This document shows, piece after piece, positions 6,739-15,348 of a DNA stretch of 64,000 nt. The notes beneath the pieces are model-generated. The model was not told the origin of the DNA and did no database searches. It saw only the letters and a program-made list of their open reading frames with translations. This DNA is from Marinobacter sp. es.048 (GTDB lineage Bacteria > Pseudomonadota > Gammaproteobacteria > Pseudomonadales > Oleiphilaceae): contig NZ_FYFA01000001.1 in the NCBI RefSeq assembly GCF_900188435.1, forward strand, positions 868,001-932,000, read 5' to 3'. A program made the translations under genes and the position numbers. The stretch's first letter is position 1, and each line of letters opens with the position of its first letter.

Positions 6739-8904
6739 ATGGACGTCTCCCACATCATCGATCCGTTGAACGATGCCCAGCGCGAAGCTGTAACTGCCCA
6801 GAATGACCACTTGCTGGTGCTTGCCGGCGCGGGCAGCGGCAAAACCCGCGTTTTGGTCCATCGAATCGCCTGGTTGATGACCGTGGATCGGGTGCCGCCC
6901 ACTGGCATCCTGGCGGTGACGTTTACCAACAAGGCCGCCAAGGAAATGCGTTACCGCATTGAGCAGATGATGGACATTCCGGCCCGCGGCCTCTGGTTTG
7001 GCACCTTTCATGGCATCGCTCACCGGTTACTGCGTTCGCACTGGAAAGACGCGGGGTTGCCGGAGAACTTCCAGGTGCTGGACAGCGACGACCAGCTGCG
7101 ACTGATCAAGCGGGTGATGCGGGAAAACCAGATTGATGAGAGCAAGTGGCCGCCCAAGCAGGCCCAGTGGTTTATCAGTAGCCAGAAGGACGAAGGGCTG
7201 CGGGCGGATCACATCCAGGAGAATCCGGGTGATCATTTCCTGTCGATCATGCTGAAGATCTATCGCCAGTACGAGAAGCTCTGCCAGCAGGGTGGTCTGG
7301 TGGATTTTGGCGAGTTGCTGCTGCGCTCCCATGAACTGTGGCTGCATCGGCCGGAGTTGCTGGCCCATTACCAGAGCCGGTTCCAGCACATCCTGGTGGA
7401 CGAGTTTCAGGATACCAACACCATTCAATACGCCTGGCTGCAGGTGCTGGCCAGCAATCGCGTGCCAATGACGGTGGTGGGGGATGACGATCAGTCTATT
7501 TATGGCTGGCGGGGCGCCAAGGTCGAAAACATCCAGCAGTACCAGCGGGATTTCCCCAATGCCCGGCTGGTGCGTCTGGAGCAGAACTACCGCTCCACCC
7601 AGATGATCCTGAAAGCCGCTAACGCGGTGATCGCCAACAACCAGGGCCGGCTGGGCAAGGAGCTCTGGACCGACGGTCCGGAAGGCGAACCGATCAGCCT
7701 TTACGCGGCATTCAACGAACAGGACGAAGCCAACTACATCGCAGACAGCATCTCTGCCTGGGTGCAGGAGGGTAACCTGCGCAGTGAATCCGCCATTCTC
7801 TACCGCTCCAACGCTCAATCCCGGGTGCTGGAAGAAGCGCTGATGCGCCAGGGTATTCCTTACCGGGTTTACGGCGGCCTGCGATTCTATGATCGTCAGG
7901 AAATCCGCAACGCCCTGGCGTACCTCAGGCTGGTGCAATATCGCCGCGACGATGCGGCATTTGAGCGAGTAGTGAACGTGCCGCCACGTGGCATTGGCGC
8001 CAAGAGCCTCGCGGAGCTTAGGGAATACGCGACCGAGCAGAGCATCTCGTTGTGGGAATCCGCCGAGCGTCTGCTGGAAGCCGGACAGGTGAAAGGCCGG
8101 GCCAAAACCGGGTTGCAGTCGTTTATAGCGATTATTGAAAAGCTGTCCGGCATGGTGGGGGATGCCTCTCTGCATGGTTTGATGAAACAGACCATTGAGG
8201 ACAGTGGCCTGAAGGATTATCACGCCAGCGAGAAAGGTGAGAAAGGCCAGGCCCGGGTGGAGAACCTCGAGGAACTGGTGAATGCCCTGTCTGATTACGA
8301 GGTAGAGGATGGCGTGGACGCGCTGTCGGAATTCATCGCCCAGGCGGCTCTGGATGCTGGTGAATCCCAGGCCGAGGACCATGAAGACAGCGTTCAGTTA
8401 ATGACTCTGCACTCTGCCAAGGGTCTGGAATTCCCGTTGGTGTTCCTGGCCGGCGTGGAAGAGGGGCTGTTTCCTCACGGCATGTCCCTGGAAGAGCCCG
8501 GCCGTATGGAAGAAGAGCGCCGCCTGGCTTACGTGGGCATTACCCGGGCCATGAAAAAGCTGGTGCTCACTTATGCCGAATCCCGGCGTTTGTATGGTCA
8601 GGAAAAGTTCAACGCGTTGTCCCGGTTTGTGCGGGAGATTCCGGGCGACTGTCTGCAGGAAGTGCGGCTACGCAATACGGTGACCCGTCCCGCGATGGTT
8701 GGGCGTCCTAACGAAAGCATGTTCAGCCAGGATTCGGCCCAGCAATCCGGTTTCAGCCTGGGGCAGCGGGTACGCCATCCCAAGTTTGGCGAGGGTATCG
8801 TGATGAACTCCGAGGGCACCGGGCACCATACTCGGGTGCAGGTGAACTTTGATGAGGGCGCCAAGTGGCTGGTTCTGGCTTATGCGCCTCTCGAGGCCTG
8901 CTAA
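6739..8904 (+). CDS. uvrD: DNA helicase II UvrD
   Basis: This superfamily 1A 3'-5' helicase of 721 residues is almost exactly the length of E. coli UvrD (720). It unwinds DNA in nucleotide-excision and mismatch repair and removes RecA from DNA. Motifs appear in order: Q-motif LNDAQREAV, Walker A GAGSGKTR near residue 30, DEFQDTN near 220, GDDDQSIYGWRG, the motif IV-V region, and TLHSAKGLEFP near 555. A Tudor-like C-terminus (GQRVRHPKFGEG) marks UvrD rather than Rep. The start MDVSHIIDPLNDAQ fits the family although no clear Shine-Dalgarno sequence precedes it. The 3' end enters a hairpin shared with uppP. Confidence 0.95.
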   Translation: MDVSHIIDPLNDAQREAVTAQNDHLLVLAGAGSGKTRVLVHRIAWLMTVDRVPPTGILAVTFTNKAAKEMRYRIEQMMDIPARGLWFGTFHGIAHRLLRSHWKDAGLPENFQVLDSDDQLRLIKRVMRENQIDESKWPPKQAQWFISSQKDEGLRADHIQENPGDHFLSIMLKIYRQYEKLCQQGGLVDFGELLLRSHELWLHRPELLAHYQSRFQHILVDEFQDTNTIQYAWLQVLASNRVPMTVVGDDDQSIYGWRGAKVENIQQYQRDFPNARLVRLEQNYRSTQMILKAANAVIANNQGRLGKELWTDGPEGEPISLYAAFNEQDEANYIADSISAWVQEGNLRSESAILYRSNAQSRVLEEALMRQGIPYRVYGGLRFYDRQEIRNALAYLRLVQYRRDDAAFERVVNVPPRGIGAKSLAELREYATEQSISLWESAERLLEAGQVKGRAKTGLQSFIAIIEKLSGMVGDASLHGLMKQTIEDSGLKDYHASEKGEKGQARVENLEELVNALSDYEVEDGVDALSEFIAQAALDAGESQAEDHEDSVQLMTLHSAKGLEFPLVFLAGVEEGLFPHGMSLEEPGRMEEERRLAYVGITRAMKKLVLTYAESRRLYGQEKFNALSRFVREIPGDCLQEVRLRNTVTRPAMVGRPNESMFSQDSAQQSGFSLGQRVRHPKFGEGIVMNSEGTGHHTRVQVNFDEGAKWLVLAYAPLEAC

Positions 8905-8917
8905 TTGTAAGCAGGCC
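8895..8917. terminator. Hairpin spanning the convergent uvrD and uppP ends
   Basis: GGCCTGCT, loop AATTGTA, AGCAGGCC form a perfect 8-bp stem containing the uvrD stop codon and abutting the uppP stop. It lacks a clear U-tract, so termination is a guess, but its symmetric placement suits a bidirectional 3' end. Confidence 0.45.
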
Positions 8918-9714
8918 TACACCAGAACTGCGTAAATCACACCCGCCAGAACAATCCGGTAGATAACGTAAGGCCACATGCCTACCTTGTTGAGCCACTT
9001 CAGGAAGAAGTGGATCGCGGTAATGGCCATCAGGAACGAAGTTACCCCGCCAATCAGAAAACCACTCCAGTCGACGATCACATCCGAAGTTGCTACTTCC
9101 AGCAGTTTGACTGCCGATGCCAGCACGATAATCGGAATTGCCAGCAGAAATGAGAACCGGGAGGCGGTTTCGCGGGTCATGCCGAGGAACAGGCCGGCGG
9201 TGATGGTAACGCCTGAACGGGACGTACCGGGGACCAGGGCCATGGCCTGGGCAATGCCAACGAGGACGGCGTCTTTCCAGTTCAGTTTGTCGAGGGTGCG
9301 CTGACGTTTGGGCAGCCAGTCTGCGAGGCCGAGGAGCAGGCCGAAGAAGAGGGTGGTAAAGAAGATGACTTCCACCGCCCGCAGTTCGTTGTCGATCATA
9401 TCCAGCAACGCGAGGCCAGCCAGGCCAGCAGGGATGGTGCCGATCACGAGGTACCAGGCCAGGGCGCCCTGGCCAACGATTTTGCGGCGGCTGACGGAAA
9501 TCAGTCCGTCCCGGGCAATGCCGAAAACATCCCTCCGGAAATAGAGTACAACCGCCAGCAAGGTTCCCACGTGCACTGAAAGGTCGAAACCCACGCCCTG
9601 ATCGGTCCAGCCGAACAGGGCCGGGGTGAGGATCAGGTGGGCGGAGCTGGAGATGGGGAGGAATTCGGTCAGTCCCTGGAGAAGCCCAAGGAAAAGGGCC
9701 TGAAAAACGTCCAT
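8917..9714 (-). CDS. uppP: Undecaprenyl-diphosphatase UppP (BacA)
   Basis: This integral membrane phosphatase recycles undecaprenyl diphosphate to the monophosphate carrier lipid for peptidoglycan and other surface polymers; overexpression gives bacitracin resistance in known systems. The 265 residues have the two family signatures: an N-terminal Glu-rich motif with EFLPISSSAHL at residues 17-27, and PGTSRSG near 174-180. About seven or eight hydrophobic segments are visible. The ATG at 9714 starts MDVFQALFLGLLQGLTE, as usual. It overlaps the hairpin shared with uvrD, and no operon partner is evident. Confidence 0.94.
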   Translation of the reverse strand: MDVFQALFLGLLQGLTEFLPISSSAHLILTPALFGWTDQGVGFDLSVHVGTLLAVVLYFRRDVFGIARDGLISVSRRKIVGQGALAWYLVIGTIPAGLAGLALLDMIDNELRAVEVIFFTTLFFGLLLGLADWLPKRQRTLDKLNWKDAVLVGIAQAMALVPGTSRSGVTITAGLFLGMTRETASRFSFLLAIPIIVLASAVKLLEVATSDVIVDWSGFLIGGVTSFLMAITAIHFFLKWLNKVGMWPYVIYRIVLAGVIYAVLV

Positions 9715-9801
9715 TGCGTGGATTCCGTCAGATTCGGTGCGTCAGAAATGTGGCCGCGATATTAGCAGGGTGTGGGTGAGCTGAACAGGTAATGCGAGTG
9801 A

Positions 9802-9835
9802 GGCCAGCGCCGTGACCAAAAGCCCGGCGCTGGCC
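9802..9835 (-). terminator. Strong hairpin downstream of acr3
   Basis: GGCCAGCGCCG (9802-9812) and CGGCGCTGGCC (9825-9835) form an 11-bp perfect stem just after the acr3 stop. There is no U-run behind it on the minus strand, so it could be a Rho-linked or mRNA-protecting stem rather than a classical terminator. Confidence 0.45.
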
Positions 9836-9843
9836 GCCGCTAT

Positions 9844-10914
9844 TTACGCCGGAAACCGATCCCGGGTCTTGTTGGCGATGCGAACAAGCACCAGCATCAG
9901 AGGAACCTCCACCAACACGCCGACCACGGTAGCCAACGCTGCGCCGGATTGGAGGCCGAACAGGGCGATGGCAGCGGCCACGGCCAGTTCGAAGAAGTTG
10001 CTGGCACCAATCATGGCCCCCGGCGCCGCGATGCAGTGGCGCACTTTCCACAGCTTGGCCCAGCCGTAGGTCAGGAAGAAAATCAGGAAGGTTTGAACGA
10101 TCAATGGCACGGCGATCAGCACTATGTGCAGGGGATTGTTCAGGATCACTTCGCCCTGGAAGGCAAACAGCAGCACCAGAGTGACGATCAGCGCCGCCGG
10201 GGTGACCGGGCTGAGGCGCTTCATGAAAACGTCGTCGTACCATTGCTGGCCGTGGCGGGAGATGAGGGCGCGGCGGGTCAGGTAGCCGGCCGTTAGCGGA
10301 ATGACGATGTACAAGAGTACGGACAGCAGCACGGTATCCCAGGGCACCTGGATGTCGGAAATGCCCAGCAGGAAAACAACAATCGGCGCGAAGGCAAACA
10401 GCATGATGATGTCGTTCAGGGATACCTGCACCAGGGTGTAGGCGGCGTCGCCTTTGGTCAGGTAGCTCCAGACGAACACCATGGCGGTGCACGGCGCCGC
10501 GCCTAACAGGATTGCGCCGGCCAGGTACTCGCTGGCCAGTCCCGGAGCGATCCATGGCTCGAACACCACCATCAGGAAGAACCAGGCAATGGCAAACATG
10601 GTGAAGGGTTTGATCAGCCAGTTGACGATGGTGGTGATGGCCAGCCCCTTTGGCTCTTTTCGCACGCCGACCACGGCACTGAAATCAATCTGCGCCATCA
10701 TCGGGAAAATCATTGCCCAGATCAGAATGGCGATGGGAATGGACACCTGCACGTACTCGAAACGGGACAAGGTCTCGGGTACCACCGGCGCGAGCTGGCC
10801 GAGGGTAACGCCTGTGATGATGGCCAGGGCCACCCAGACCGACAGGAACTTGCCGAACAAATCCATGCCGCCATTGGCGCCTTCAGCCTGGGTTATTTCT
10901 GTGTTGGTGCTCAT
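9844..10914 (-). CDS. acr3: Arsenite efflux permease Acr3
   Basis: This is a 356-residue inner-membrane permease of the BART/ACR3 superfamily that exports arsenite using the proton gradient. About ten hydrophobic helices are visible, with SEYLAGAILLGAAPCTAMVFVWSYL containing the conserved cysteine of the ACR3 pore helix. The ATG at 10914 (MSTNTEITQAEG) has AGGA about 12 bases upstream; a longer open frame reaching 11196 would run back through the divergent promoter and is not used. The gene is divergent from arsC-arsR across a short AT-rich regulatory region, as expected for an arsenic-inducible island. Confidence 0.92.
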   Translation of the reverse strand: MSTNTEITQAEGANGGMDLFGKFLSVWVALAIITGVTLGQLAPVVPETLSRFEYVQVSIPIAILIWAMIFPMMAQIDFSAVVGVRKEPKGLAITTIVNWLIKPFTMFAIAWFFLMVVFEPWIAPGLASEYLAGAILLGAAPCTAMVFVWSYLTKGDAAYTLVQVSLNDIIMLFAFAPIVVFLLGISDIQVPWDTVLLSVLLYIVIPLTAGYLTRRALISRHGQQWYDDVFMKRLSPVTPAALIVTLVLLFAFQGEVILNNPLHIVLIAVPLIVQTFLIFFLTYGWAKLWKVRHCIAAPGAMIGASNFFELAVAAAIALFGLQSGAALATVVGVLVEVPLMLVLVRIANKTRDRFPA

Positions 10915-10960
10915 CTTATTTGAGGATTCCTTTACTCGTAGGGAGGCTGAATCTATTATG

Positions 10961-10992
10961 CATAAAATTAGATATACATAAAATCGAATATA
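10961..10992. promoter_or_regulatory. Tandem 16-base repeats in the ars divergent region (ArsR operator candidate)
   Basis: CATAAAATTAGATATA (10961-10976) is followed directly by CATAAAATCGAATATA (10977-10992), matching at 13 of 16 positions. They sit in an AT-rich island inside GC-rich DNA, between divergent acr3 and arsC-arsR. ArsR regulators bind such AT-rich sites and release them on binding arsenite; that this pair is the operator is inferred. Confidence 0.55.
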
Positions 10993-11005
10993 CGGAATTC
11001 CAGAT

Positions 11006-11770
11006 ATGAAGCGCCGCGTTCTATTTGTCTGTACCGCCAACAGTGCCCGTTCTTTGATGGCAGAAGCATTGCTTCGGAACATGGCCGGAGACCGGTTTGA
11101 AGTGGCCAGCGCCGGTACCGAGCCAACCAGGCCCCACCCGATGGCACTGCAGGTGCTGGAGGAATCCGGCATATCCACCGAAGGATTGCACAGCAAGCAG
11201 CTGGCCGATGTGCAGGGACAATACTGGGATTACGTGATTACCCTGTGCGAGAAAGCTGCGAACGAGTGTGGCACGGTCTGTCAGCCGGCCCAGCAGATTG
11301 CCTGGCATTTTGCCGATCCGATACCCGCAAACCGACACGCCGCTTTTGCCGTCACCCTGAAGGAAATCAAAGAGCGCATTGCGCTATTCGCACTGGTACA
11401 CCAGAAAGAAACCGGAGCGAAACCCGCCAGCTATGACCCGGTCACGGTGTTCAAGGCCTTGGCCGACGACTTTCGCCTGGCAGCCGTGCTGCTGATTCGA
11501 AGCCAGGAACAACTCTGCGTCTGCGAGCTTACTGAAGCCTTTGAAGCACCCCAGCCGAAAGTCAGCCGTCATCTGGCCAGTCTGAGGGATGCTGGCCTGC
11601 TGGCAACGGAGCGTCGGGGCCAGTGGATCTATTATTCCCTGAACCCGGGCATTCCGCAGTGGCTGGCCCGGGTGCTGGATGAAACTGCCAGTCACAACAC
11701 CGGACTGATCGAGAGCCCGCTTGCCCGGTTGCAGGCCATGGCAGGCCGCCCGTCTGTCCAATGCCTGTAA
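11006..11770 (+). CDS. Fused arsenate reductase (LMW-PTPase type) - ArsR repressor
   Basis: Two proteins are joined in one 254-residue frame. Residues 1-135 are a low-molecular-weight phosphatase-type arsenate reductase with the P-loop CTANSARS (residues 9-16) and downstream cysteines in TLCEKAANECGTVC, suited to a thioredoxin-type cascade. Residues 145-235 form an ArsR winged helix: VFKALADDFRLA, the arsenite site LCVCEL with Cys171 and Cys173, and recognition helix PQPKVSRHLASLRDAG. The protein would both reduce arsenate and sense the arsenite it makes. It leads the ars operon (gap and arsJ follow) and faces acr3. There is no stop or frameshift between the domains. Similar fusions exist in related bacteria, to my knowledge. 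Confidence 0.9.
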   Translation: MKRRVLFVCTANSARSLMAEALLRNMAGDRFEVASAGTEPTRPHPMALQVLEESGISTEGLHSKQLADVQGQYWDYVITLCEKAANECGTVCQPAQQIAWHFADPIPANRHAAFAVTLKEIKERIALFALVHQKETGAKPASYDPVTVFKALADDFRLAAVLLIRSQEQLCVCELTEAFEAPQPKVSRHLASLRDAGLLATERRGQWIYYSLNPGIPQWLARVLDETASHNTGLIESPLARLQAMAGRPSVQCL

Positions 11771-11816
11771 CCATCACAGGATTTAATGACGGAAGAGACC
11801 ACCTCAGGAGCGCATC

Positions 11817-12821
11817 ATGAGCAAGATCAAAGTAGGCATTAACGGATTCGGCCGTATTGGTCGTCTGGCGTTGCGGGCTGCGTGGCAGTGGCCCGGTATG
11901 GAGTTTGTGGCAATCAACGACCCGGGTGCCGATGCCGCCACACTGGCTCACCTGCTCAACTTTGACAGCATCCATGGTCGCTGGAGCCAGGAGGCTACCT
12001 CGGACGAAACGGATATCGTCATCGATGGCCATCGCATTCGCGTGACTCACAATCGCACCATCGGTGAAACCGACTGGTCCGGCTGCGATCTGGTGATTGA
12101 GGCCAGTGGTGTGAACAAGAAGGTCAGTGCCCTGCAGGCGTATTTGGATCAGGGCGTTAAGCGGGTTGTGGTTACAGCACCGGTGAAGGAGGCGGGTGCC
12201 AAGAACATTGTGGTCGGTGTGAACGATGATATCTTCGACCCGGCCAACGACGGCATTGTCACCGCCGCCTCCTGCACCACCAACTGCCTGGCGCCAGTGG
12301 TGAAGGTGATTCATGAGAAGCTGGGCATCAAGCACGGCACCATTACCACCATTCACAGCCTGACCAACACCCAGACCATCATCGATGCACCCCACAAGGA
12401 TCTGCGCCGTGCGAGGGCCTGTGGAAGTTCATTGATTCCCACCAGCACCGGTTCAGCAACGGCGATTATCGAGATATTCCCGGAACTGAAAGGCCGCCTG
12501 GATGGCCATGCTGTGCGTGTGCCGCTAACCAATGCGTCGCTGACCGATTGCGTGTTTGAAGTTGAAACGGCCACGGACAGGGATACCGTAAACCAGCTGT
12601 TGAAAGAAGCCGCCGAAGGCGAGCTCAAAGGCATCCTGGGTTACGAAGAGCGACCGCTGGTGTCCATCGATTACAAGACCGACTCCCGCTCCTCCATAAT
12701 CGATGCCCTTTCCACCATGGTGGTCAACGGCACCCAGGTGAAGATCTACGCCTGGTATGACAATGAATGGGGCTACGCCAACCGCACCGCGGAACTCGCG
12801 CGCAGGGTGGGTACTGCCTGA
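11817..12821 (+). CDS. Arsenic-island glyceraldehyde-3-phosphate dehydrogenase
   Basis: A 334-residue type I GAPDH has the NAD motif [10 protein letters not shown] at its start and catalytic Cys153 in SCTTNCLAP, followed by the usual His-containing C-terminal domain. In ars operons the paired GAPDH is known to join arsenate to glyceraldehyde 3-phosphate, giving unstable 1-arseno-3-phosphoglycerate that ArsJ exports. The immediate neighbour arsJ and the upstream arsC-arsR support that role over glycolysis. AGGAG lies 7 bases before the ATG. Only 1 base separates its stop from the arsJ start, so translation is probably coupled. Confidence 0.9.
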   Translation: MSKIKVGINGFGRIGRLALRAAWQWPGMEFVAINDPGADAATLAHLLNFDSIHGRWSQEATSDETDIVIDGHRIRVTHNRTIGETDWSGCDLVIEASGVNKKVSALQAYLDQGVKRVVVTAPVKEAGAKNIVVGVNDDIFDPANDGIVTAASCTTNCLAPVVKVIHEKLGIKHGTITTIHSLTNTQTIIDAPHKDLRRARACGSSLIPTSTGSATAIIEIFPELKGRLDGHAVRVPLTNASLTDCVFEVETATDRDTVNQLLKEAAEGELKGILGYEERPLVSIDYKTDSRSSIIDALSTMVVNGTQVKIYAWYDNEWGYANRTAELARRVGTA

Positions 12822-12822
12822 C

Positions 12823-14016
12823 ATGACGGCCGCCATCCGACAGTACCTGGTGATCACCGGCAATTACTGGGCGTTTACCCTGACCGATGGCGCCCTGCGT
12901 ATGCTGGTGGTGCTGCATTTTCACCAGCTGGGTTACACTCCCCTGGCCATCGCCCTGTTGTTCATCTTTTACGAATTCTTCGGCGTGGTGACCAATCTGG
13001 TGGGCGGTTACCTGGGCGCCCGCATGGGGCTGAATCGCACCATGAACATCGGGTTGTTCCTTCAGATCGTGGCGCTGGCCATGCTGGCGGTACCGGCGGC
13101 GATGCTGACAGTGCCCTGGGTAATGGCGGCGCAGGCGCTCTCGGGCATTGCCAAGGACCTGAACAAAATGTCCGCCAAGAGCGGCATCAAGCTGCTGGTG
13201 CCGGATGAGCAGCAGGGCACCCTGTACAAGTGGGTAGCGATTCTCACCGGCTCCAAGAACACCCTCAAGGGTGTTGGTTTCTTTCTCGGTGGTGTCCTGC
13301 TGATGACTGCCGGCTTCAAGGGTGCCGTGATTATCATGGCGGTGGCTTTGGGGCTGGTCTGGCTGGCCAGCCTGTTTTTGCTGGGACAGGATCTGGGCAA
13401 GAGCAAGGCCAAGCCGAAATTTAGCGAGATCCTCTCCAAAAGTCGGACCATCAATGTCTTGTCCGCGGCCCGGATGTTTCTGTTCGGAGCCCGGGATGTC
13501 TGGTTTGTGGTGGCCTTGCCGGTGTACCTGCACACGGTCTTTGGCTGGGATTTCTGGAAAGTGGGCGGCTTTATGGCCAGCTGGATTATCGGCTATGGCT
13601 TTATCCAGAGCATTGCCCCGCGCATCACCGGCAACATGGAAGGCAAACAGCCTGCCGTGCTCTGGGCAGCAGCGCTGGCGCTGATTCCGGCAGCGATTGC
13701 CATCGGCCTGACAGTGGGTTGGTCACCCCAGATCGTGATTGTTGGTGGCCTGCTGTTGTTTGGTGTGCTGTTTGCCGTCAACTCCTCTTTGCACAGCTAT
13801 TTAATCGTCAGCTATGCCCGTGGTGATGGCGTGTCCCTGGATGTGGGGTTCTATTACATGTCGAACGCCGCCGGCCGGCTACTGGGAACAATTCTGTCCG
13901 GGTGGGTCTATCAGGCCTGGGGGCTGGAGGCCTGCTTGTGGATATCGTCGGGCCTGGTGGCCATGGCAGCGTTGCTGTCGGTTTTGTTGCCCGAGCGGCG
14001 GCAAGTGACGGCGTGA
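12823..14016 (+). CDS. arsJ: Organoarsenical efflux permease ArsJ
   Basis: This is a 397-residue MFS-fold permease with about 12 hydrophobic segments. The opening MTAAIRQYLVITGNYWAFTL and the block AKDLNKMSAKSGIKLLVP are distinctive of ArsJ, which exports 1-arseno-3-phosphoglycerate made by the adjoining GAPDH; the product then falls apart outside the cell. The start at 12823, one base after the gap stop, is chosen because a longer frame to 12757 would overlap the gap coding end by 65 bases without similarity. It is the last gene of the operon and converges with an outer-membrane protein gene. Confidence 0.92.
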   Translation: MTAAIRQYLVITGNYWAFTLTDGALRMLVVLHFHQLGYTPLAIALLFIFYEFFGVVTNLVGGYLGARMGLNRTMNIGLFLQIVALAMLAVPAAMLTVPWVMAAQALSGIAKDLNKMSAKSGIKLLVPDEQQGTLYKWVAILTGSKNTLKGVGFFLGGVLLMTAGFKGAVIIMAVALGLVWLASLFLLGQDLGKSKAKPKFSEILSKSRTINVLSAARMFLFGARDVWFVVALPVYLHTVFGWDFWKVGGFMASWIIGYGFIQSIAPRITGNMEGKQPAVLWAAALALIPAAIAIGLTVGWSPQIVIVGGLLLFGVLFAVNSSLHSYLIVSYARGDGVSLDVGFYYMSNAAGRLLGTILSGWVYQAWGLEACLWISSGLVAMAALLSVLLPERRQVTA

Positions 14017-14023
14017 CAGGGCC

Positions 14024-14650
14024 TCAGAACCGAATGGCCAGCCCTGCGGCGGCCTCCACCTGCAGGTAGCCGCTGCTGTCGAATCTGAGTTCGCAGCCGC
14101 CGGAGCAAAACGCGGAACCTCCCGAGTTCAGGGCTGTGTAAATCCCCTGCAGATCCAGCCTCAGGCGCAGTTGTTCAGTCAGGAAAAACTGGTACCCGCC
14201 GCCAATGGACAGGGCGGCCCGGTGGTGGGTTTCATACCGTGAATCGTCCGGCTCGAGGCGGCTAACGCCAAACACACCAGAGACAAATCCGCCGTGATTC
14301 TGGCCACCCGGGAAATACAGCCCGCCGAACTGGAGCTGGTAGATCGTCAGGTCGATGGAATCCAGGCCCGGTGCAAACAGACCATTGTCCAGTCGGGCCG
14401 AGGTGCTCTGCCGGCCGAAATAAATCTCTCCCTGTTTGCCGGGCTCTGCCAGATCAAAATTGAACACCAGCCCCTGGCTGGCGGAATCCCGGAAGTCGAT
14501 CTGGTCTGAGGTGCTGGCGCCGGCGGTCTCGATATCCACCGAACTGCTCATGCGAAAACCTGCAAACGGTGCCAGGCTGACCTCTGCTGCCAACGGCGGG
14601 GCAATCAGTGCAGATGCCATTGTGAAGGTAATAAGAGATCGAAGCTTCAT
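14024..14650 (-). CDS. Outer-membrane beta-barrel protein
   Basis: The product has 208 residues. A signal peptide (MKLRSLITFTMASALIAPPLAA, cleavage near residue 23) is followed by alternating polar/hydrophobic strands and a C-terminal segment ending VEAAAGLAIRF; the final Phe is the usual outer-membrane insertion signal. The small barrel resembles the OmpW/OprF-N-terminal size class, but no family-specific motif is clear. Two cysteines in FCSGGCELRF may form a loop disulfide. ATG at 14650 has AGGG upstream. Function is unknown; it faces the fetAB-like genes across about 65 bases. Confidence 0.7.
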   Translation of the reverse strand: MKLRSLITFTMASALIAPPLAAEVSLAPFAGFRMSSSVDIETAGASTSDQIDFRDSASQGLVFNFDLAEPGKQGEIYFGRQSTSARLDNGLFAPGLDSIDLTIYQLQFGGLYFPGGQNHGGFVSGVFGVSRLEPDDSRYETHHRAALSIGGGYQFFLTEQLRLRLDLQGIYTALNSGGSAFCSGGCELRFDSSGYLQVEAAAGLAIRF

Positions 14651-14715
14651 ACATCCCTGGCCTGTGTGGCTGGTTGTTGGCAGGACACTGTGCAATGGTA
14701 TACCCATTATGAACC

Positions 14716-15348
14716 TTGGTGAGTCCTGGTGATGCTATCTTGACAGATTTGGTGCTGGAAAATCTCAGCGTTGGCACTCTCAGTAATGTGTCATTGACGG
14801 TACCCGGTGGGCAGGTTGCCTGTCTGTCCGGTCCTTCGGGCAGCGGCAAAAGTCGTCTGCTCAGGGCCGTAGCCGATCTCGAACCACACGACGGAAATGT
14901 CTCCCTCGGTGGTATAGGTCAGCAGGCCATACCCGCACACCAATGGCGAAGCCGGGTGGTAATGGTGCCGGCAGACAGTCAGTGGTGGTTTGACGATGTG
15001 GGTGGTCACTTCCCGGATGATGCAACGGCAGGATTGCCGTCAGCGCTGGGTTTTCCGCCCGGGGTCATGGAGTGGTCGGTGAGTCGGTTGTCTTCCGGTG
15101 AGCGACAGCGGCTGGCGCTCTGGCGGGCCCTGGTGCTTGAGCCTGAGGTTCTGTTACTGGACGAACCCACCGCCAACCTCGACAACGACAGCACGGAAGC
15201 CATTGAAGCCTGGCTGCTTGAGGAAATCCGGAGACGGCAGATCGCAGTGCTCTGGGTTGCCCATGATGTTGGCCAGATTCATCGGGTGGCCGATGCCCAT
15301 TACCGGATCGTTGGCACCAGTCTGGAGCGCGCAGATGGAAGTGATTGA
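14716..15348 (+). CDS. fetA: ABC transporter ATP-binding subunit, FetA-like (iron export)
   Basis: This is a single ATPase domain of about 210 residues with Walker A GPSGSGKS (near 39-46), signature LSSGERQR (near 125), Walker B LLLDEPTANLD (near 147) and the switch-like VAHD. It pairs with a FetB-like membrane subunit whose start lies inside its 3' end. E. coli FetAB exports iron and helps against oxidative stress. The start is uncertain: TTG at 14716 and GTG at 14719 are both possible, while the nearby ATG at 14732 is out of frame. The signature has Ser-Ser in place of the common Ser-Gly, a mild deviation. Confidence 0.8.
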   Translation: MVSPGDAILTDLVLENLSVGTLSNVSLTVPGGQVACLSGPSGSGKSRLLRAVADLEPHDGNVSLGGIGQQAIPAHQWRSRVVMVPADSQWWFDDVGGHFPDDATAGLPSALGFPPGVMEWSVSRLSSGERQRLALWRALVLEPEVLLLDEPTANLDNDSTEAIEAWLLEEIRRRQIAVLWVAHDVGQIHRVADAHYRIVGTSLERADGSD

